Part shown: piece by piece, positions 50,938 through 55,886 of the stretch
How the letters are laid out: the number at the start of each line of letters is the position of its first letter
Position numbering within the stretch: position 1 is the first letter of the stretch
Source: Geminisphaera colitermitum TAV2
GTDB taxonomy: Bacteria > Verrucomicrobiota > Verrucomicrobiia > Opitutales > Opitutaceae
Direction: 5' to 3'
Assembly: GCF_000171235.2 (NCBI RefSeq)
Contig: NZ_ABEA03000203.1
Span: forward strand, 1 to 55,886
Length of the DNA stretch: 55,886 bases
The notes under the pieces: model-generated
The model's database searches: none
Told to the model about the DNA's origin: nothing
The model's input: the letters and a program-made list of their open reading frames with translations, nothing else
Program-made: the position numbers and the translations under genes

Positions 50938-51447
50938 TTAGAATCCGTGCTTCTTCCCCTTGATCGATTCCAGGTCGATGCGAACCACCATCGTGCGGTC
51001 GAGGTTGGACTTGGGGTATTCAAATTTCCGCGACGTGAACTTTGCCACGATCATGTCGAGCGCCCTGATCTTCTCCGCTTCGTCGGTGACGAACGCCGCC
51101 TTGCCGAACCCGATCACCGTGCGATGACGCGCCTCGAAATCGCAGGGCATCTCGTCGGGGATGACGCCGTGGTCGATGGAGACCTCGATGCAGACGTTGT
51201 TGTTGCGCTTCAGAATCTCGATCTTCGTTCCCTTTTGCGACGAGTGGAAATAGAACGCCTTGCCATCGTAGGCGAAAAACACCGGAACCAAGAACGGTAT
51301 GTTACCATCCGCCAGCGCGAGGTGCATCATTTTTGCCGCCCCGATGATTTCGTCGATTTCCGCGCGGTCGATGATCTCACGATCCTTCCTGCGCATTGCC
51401 CCGTGTGGATGCCCTTCCGGCATGTCGTGCATGGCGTGTTCGTTCAT
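50938..51447 (-). CDS. PNPOx-fold flavin-binding-type protein in the anf cluster
   Basis: 169 residues. After a His-rich N terminus (NEHAMHDMPEGHPHG) comes a split-barrel domain: MMHLALADGNIPFLVPVFFAYDGKAFYFHSSQKGTKIEIL, then NNNVCIEVSID and RTVIGFGKAAFVTDEAEKIRAL. This is the pattern of pyridoxamine-phosphate-oxidase-like FMN-binding proteins. It lies between a palindromic repeat and anfO on the operon strand. A low-potential oxidase (Anf3) is associated with Fe-only nitrogenase in Azotobacter; whether this protein is related is untested. Confidence 0.82.
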   Translation of the reverse strand: MNEHAMHDMPEGHPHGAMRRKDREIIDRAEIDEIIGAAKMMHLALADGNIPFLVPVFFAYDGKAFYFHSSQKGTKIEILKRNNNVCIEVSIDHGVIPDEMPCDFEARHRTVIGFGKAAFVTDEAEKIRALDMIVAKFTSRKFEYPKSNLDRTMVVRIDLESIKGKKHGF

Positions 51448-51476
51448 GGTTTTGTTTTTTTGGATTAAATTCTGAT

Positions 51477-51631
51477 GTTACGCAAACGGAGCAGGAACAA
51501 GGAGCGGCGGCATCTTGCCGCCGGACGACGCGGAGCGTCGCCGGTTTGGAGACCAAACCCCATGAGGCGAGGCGCATTGCGCCTCGTCCGGCGGCAAGAT
51601 GCCGCCGCTCCTTCGCAAGCGTCCGCGTAAC
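51477..51631. repeat. Extragenic palindromic repeat family B, copy 2
   Basis: Outer ends GTTACGC (51477) and GCGTAAC (to 51631). Inner arms begin AAGGAGCGGCGG (51499) and end CCGCCGCTCCTT (51613), as in copy 1 at 2151-2301. Sits inside the anf operon, between the GGCT-like and PNPOx-fold genes. Confidence 0.88.
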
Positions 51632-51652
51632 ATCCGTTAAATTGTGTGTGTG

Positions 51653-52264
51653 TCATAGGGCGCCACTGCATTCGGCGCAGCCGCCAGCCAAAAACGCCCG
51701 GCTGAATTTCCCCCGCCGTGGCACGGGAAACTCCGCCGCCTTTGACGCTTTCTGTCGCAATTCGTTCACGTAAGAGGCGGGCAGCCCGCGCTCAACCGCC
51801 CCTTGCACGACAAACTCAAGGTAATCCCGGCTCGGCGGCTGCGGGGCGCCGAGCACATCTTTTTTATACAGTAGCACCAGATGCCCCCGCCCATCCTTGT
51901 CGATGACCTCCGTCGGGTAATGGAAATACGCCCCGCCTCCATCCTGCCGGGCGTCCTGCCACACATCGAGCACCTCGCCGTCCTGAAAGCTCAACTGGTA
52001 AAGCACGCCCCACACATCCGCGCCCGGACTGGTGACAACCGTTTCCATGCCACCGTCCCATGTCCGCGAATAACCAAAAAACTCCACACGATGCCCCGGT
52101 AGCCGGGCAATGGATACAACCGCCGGTCTGACGCCCCGGAGGGCAAGCTGCTCTCCGTTCATGTCGGCACCATAGGCGAAATAGAGAAGTTCGCTCAGTT
52201 TTCCCGGAAAAACGAATCCGTTGACGATGCCGGAAGCATTCATCGAACCAGAATAGCCCGTCAT
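51653..52264 (-). CDS. Gamma-glutamylcyclotransferase-like protein in the anf cluster
   Basis: 203 residues. The beta-barrel motif LLYFAYGADMN matches the YGSN-type start of gamma-glutamylcyclotransferase (GGCT) proteins, and DVWGVLYQLSFQDGEVLDVWQDA is the following strand. In active enzymes a Glu sits at the end of the LDxxE segment; here the residue is Gln (LDVWQ). The C-terminal part has DYLEFVVQGAVERGLPASYVNELR, also family-like. GGCT enzymes open gamma-glutamyl amines to 5-oxoproline. ATG 52264 has AAGG about ten bases upstream. Confidence 0.8.
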   Translation of the reverse strand: MTGYSGSMNASGIVNGFVFPGKLSELLYFAYGADMNGEQLALRGVRPAVVSIARLPGHRVEFFGYSRTWDGGMETVVTSPGADVWGVLYQLSFQDGEVLDVWQDARQDGGGAYFHYPTEVIDKDGRGHLVLLYKKDVLGAPQPPSRDYLEFVVQGAVERGLPASYVNELRQKASKAAEFPVPRRGKFSRAFLAGGCAECSGAL

Positions 52265-52307
52265 AATGCGCCTTGGTTAACTTTCATAAAAACAAGAATC
52301 ATGATAA

Positions 52308-52347
52308 GGAAAGGCCCCCGCGATAAACCCTCCGCGGAGGCCTTTCC
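52308..52347 (-). terminator. Hairpin between anfK and the GGCT-like gene
   Basis: GGAAAGGCC and GGCCTTTCC form a 9-bp stem, extended inward by CCGCG/CGCGG. It lies about 75 bp after the anfK stop. The downstream sequence on the minus strand is only moderately T-rich, so it may attenuate rather than stop transcription into the accessory genes. Confidence 0.6.
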
Positions 52348-52420
52348 CGGTCTGCACTGCACACAGGGGGACGGCTCCTTCTGTTCCTTGAAAACGCCCC
52401 CTGAAAGTGGCGGTGGTTCA

Positions 52421-53809
52421 TTACCACATGTTGAGAATCCATTCCCTGTTCTTCTTGTATTCCATGTCCGTGAACAGGGTGTTGGCCATGGCCTCGGCGA
52501 GCCACATCGCCCCGGCGTAGCCAACAACTGGATACCGATACAAACCGGCGCGGTCATAGGTCGGGAATCCGACCCGCAGCATCGGGATGTTGTATTCGAT
52601 GCTGATGAACCGGCCCTTGGAATGCCCCAGGATCATGTCCAGCTCGATCTTGCCCTCCTTGATCCGGCTCTCCAAGTCCCACAGGTCGGCGTTGGTGACG
52701 ATCTCCATGTCGAAATCCACGTTTTCCTTCAGAGCCTTGATGCGCGGATCGTCTCCGTAGAACGCGTTGTCGTCACCGAGCAGGAGCAGCACGGGCTTCA
52801 TCTCCAGATCGAGACAAAACTCGGCCAGCCCGATCACCAGGTCGGGATTCCCGTAAATGGCCACTTTCTTCTCGGCGAGGAACATGTGGGTCACGTCGGT
52901 GATCGCGTCCAGCGCCACGCCGCGCTCGCGGACGAGCGACTCGGGGATGGGCTTGCCCGTCAGTTTTTTCAGGTTTTGCAGAAATGTATCCGTATTTCGG
53001 ATTCCAATCGGCGTCGGACCGATGATCGTGGGAATGCCAAACTCGGACTCCAGATACTGCGCGGCCTTGCTGCATTCGTAGCGGTTGAGGGCGATGGTCC
53101 CAAGGGCGTTGGCCGTGCCCTGCATGTCCGCGATGGTCGTGTTGCCGTGCGAGACGAAGTTGCCATACGGCATCAGGGGGGAGTCGAAGCCCTCAATTTC
53201 GAAAAGCACGGTCGCGTCGATTTGCATCTCCGCGACGAGGTGCTTGAGCGCCGTCACGTCGCCCGGATTCACCCAGCCGGTCAGCAGGTTGAGCTTGCCG
53301 CTGGGCTCCGTTTTCTTGGCGAAATGCGTGACAAAATCCCGCACCGCCACGTCGTAGCCGCTTACCATGCTGCCGACAAAGCTCGGCGTGTGAATGGGGA
53401 TGAGATGCACTTCGCGCCCGGGGTATTTCTCCGCCAGCAGGCCGCGGTTGAGTTTCGTGACCACGCCGTCGATGTCGTCGCCGATGACCTCCGTGCAACA
53501 GGTCGAGATGATCGGCACCACCTTCACGTCCGGATAACGCATCAAGAGCACGTCAACCGCTTCCTCCACCCGGCGGGTCGCGCCGAAAACGGCGCCCTCC
53601 TCGTGGACGGACGACGACGCCAGTTCGAAGCTTTCCTTGAAGTGCTGGGAGAAGATGAGGCGCACAAACATCACGCACCCCTGCCCTCCGTGGACGATGC
53701 CGATGCAGTCCTTTATCCCGATGCTGGCAAACTGCGCGCCCGCGGGCTGGCAGGTGAAGATCGGATTGATGATGCCGACCCGGTCCTTTGGTTTTAATTC
53801 ACAAAGCAT
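52421..53809 (-). CDS. anfK: Fe-only nitrogenase beta subunit
   Basis: 462 residues, the length of AnfK (shorter than NifK). With AnfD it holds the P-cluster and FeFe cofactor and carries electrons to N2. Near the N terminus are KDRVGIINPIFTCQPAGAQFA and GIVHGGQGCVMFVRLIF with P-cluster cysteines, and ISTCCTEVIGDDIDG later. It follows anfG by 18 bp on the same strand. Identity rests on the gene order D-G-K and on these motifs, and is very secure. Confidence 0.97.
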   Translation of the reverse strand: MLCELKPKDRVGIINPIFTCQPAGAQFASIGIKDCIGIVHGGQGCVMFVRLIFSQHFKESFELASSSVHEEGAVFGATRRVEEAVDVLLMRYPDVKVVPIISTCCTEVIGDDIDGVVTKLNRGLLAEKYPGREVHLIPIHTPSFVGSMVSGYDVAVRDFVTHFAKKTEPSGKLNLLTGWVNPGDVTALKHLVAEMQIDATVLFEIEGFDSPLMPYGNFVSHGNTTIADMQGTANALGTIALNRYECSKAAQYLESEFGIPTIIGPTPIGIRNTDTFLQNLKKLTGKPIPESLVRERGVALDAITDVTHMFLAEKKVAIYGNPDLVIGLAEFCLDLEMKPVLLLLGDDNAFYGDDPRIKALKENVDFDMEIVTNADLWDLESRIKEGKIELDMILGHSKGRFISIEYNIPMLRVGFPTYDRAGLYRYPVVGYAGAMWLAEAMANTLFTDMEYKKNREWILNMW

Positions 53810-53827
53810 AAAAAAAATATCCGTGCG

Positions 53828-54181
53828 TTAGTAGTGTTGATCGGTGAGCTCCAGGTTGAGGGAGCCGGTGATGGTCAGGAAGTCCATGCGTTCGTGGACG
53901 GCTTGCATGAGCGATTGGATCTCCTCGTTTTCCAGTGTGTTGATCCACGGGAAACGGACTTTGTAGGCATCCGCCAGACAAACGGCGTCCACCCAGTAGC
54001 AGCGGTCCGCCGGGGTGTCGTTCTTGGGAGATTCGCCGCAGAGTATCTGCGTAGTTTTTTCCAGGATACCCGCGTTCTGGTCCTTGCGATCCCAGGCGCG
54101 CGAGTGGAACTGCCAGAGGCAGTTTTTCATGATGTAGTCCACCAGTTGGTCCATTCTGGTTTTGGTCAGGTCGTCATCCAT
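53828..54181 (-). CDS. anfG: Fe-only nitrogenase delta subunit
   Basis: 117 residues. The delta subunit occurs only in the alternative (V and Fe-only) nitrogenases and has no equivalent in the Mo enzyme. Typical features: [29 protein letters not shown] at the N terminus and [20 protein letters not shown] in the middle. Ribosome site AAAGGG five bases before the ATG. Lies between anfD and anfK with gaps of 18 bp on each side, so one transcript is likely. Confidence 0.97.
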   Translation of the reverse strand: MDDDLTKTRMDQLVDYIMKNCLWQFHSRAWDRKDQNAGILEKTTQILCGESPKNDTPADRCYWVDAVCLADAYKVRFPWINTLENEEIQSLMQAVHERMDFLTITGSLNLELTDQHY

Positions 54182-54199
54182 AAGATCCCTTTCGCGCGC

Positions 54200-55783
<1,584 letters not shown>

Positions 55784-55868
55784 TCAAAATCCTTTTTGAT
55801 TATTGAGTATTATATAAAGATGCGTTCCTCCCCCCTCCCCCCCCCCGCCTCCCGTTTATCCAGCCAAA

Positions 55869-55886
55869 GGGGGGGGGGGGGGGGGG
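55869..55886. repeat. G18 homopolymer at the window end
   Basis: The window ends inside or at this run, in the gap upstream of anfD (a shorter C10 run is at 55837-55846). Whether this is the natural boundary of a contig cannot be told from the window alone. Confidence 0.9.

Overview
The window looks like a chromosomal contig end from a GC-rich Verrucomicrobiota bacterium, most likely an Opitutaceae relative of the termite-gut type (inference from gene content, no database search). The pointers are PEP-CTERM surface proteins, prepilin-like proteins of the planctomycete/verrucomicrobial kind inside sugar-degradation clusters, an AXE1-type esterase, a heparinase-like lyase, a Kdo transferase (Gram-negative envelope) and an Fe-only nitrogenase. 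A striking feature is about 18 runs of 11-19 G or C, between genes and inside genes.

Layout. 1-11.5 kb: housekeeping and envelope genes (3' end of leuS, exonuclease, esterase, YdbH-like protein, waaA, ACT protein, msrA, AAA ATPase, hypotheticals). 11.6-26.5 kb: carbohydrate cluster with a GntR/LacI-type hybrid regulator and palindromic operator, two pseudopilin-like proteins, two PEP-CTERM proteins, a GPH sugar symporter, a TIM-barrel hydrolase-like protein, an AraC regulator divergent from a dehydrogenase/Gfo-Idh-MocA pair, a heparinase-like lyase and a carbohydrate-binding protein. 27.1-36.3 kb: biosynthesis (cobA-hemD fusion, hemC, ilvC, ilvN, tRNA-Val, asd, an L,D-transpeptidase, a tandem RibA-like protein, a quinone oxidoreductase). 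36.6-41.8 kb: a four-gene minus-strand operon (MDR dehydrogenase, type I dehydroquinase-like enzyme, two Gfo/Idh/MocA oxidoreductases) divergent from a LacI regulator. 41.8-48.2 kb: complete mrp/mnh ABCDEFG Na+/H+ antiporter operon. 48.4-55.9 kb: Fe-only nitrogenase region with activator anfA, anfD-anfG-anfK, and accessory genes (gamma-glutamylcyclotransferase-like, PNPOx-fold flavoprotein-like, anfO). The window stops in an 18-G run just upstream of anfD, where anfH would be expected.

How it fits together. The AnfA homologue would activate anfHDGK and the accessory genes when Mo is scarce, but it carries a degenerate sigma-54 contact loop (GLPDTA in place of GAFTGA), which is the most unexpected single observation here. 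The two sugar clusters pair regulators with dehydrogenases and surface proteins and suggest uptake and oxidation of plant- or host-derived polysaccharide units. Several families of extragenic palindromic repeats (three copies of one, two of another, plus single hairpins) occupy most of the longer gene-free stretches. No transposase, integrase, CRISPR array or rRNA gene was seen.
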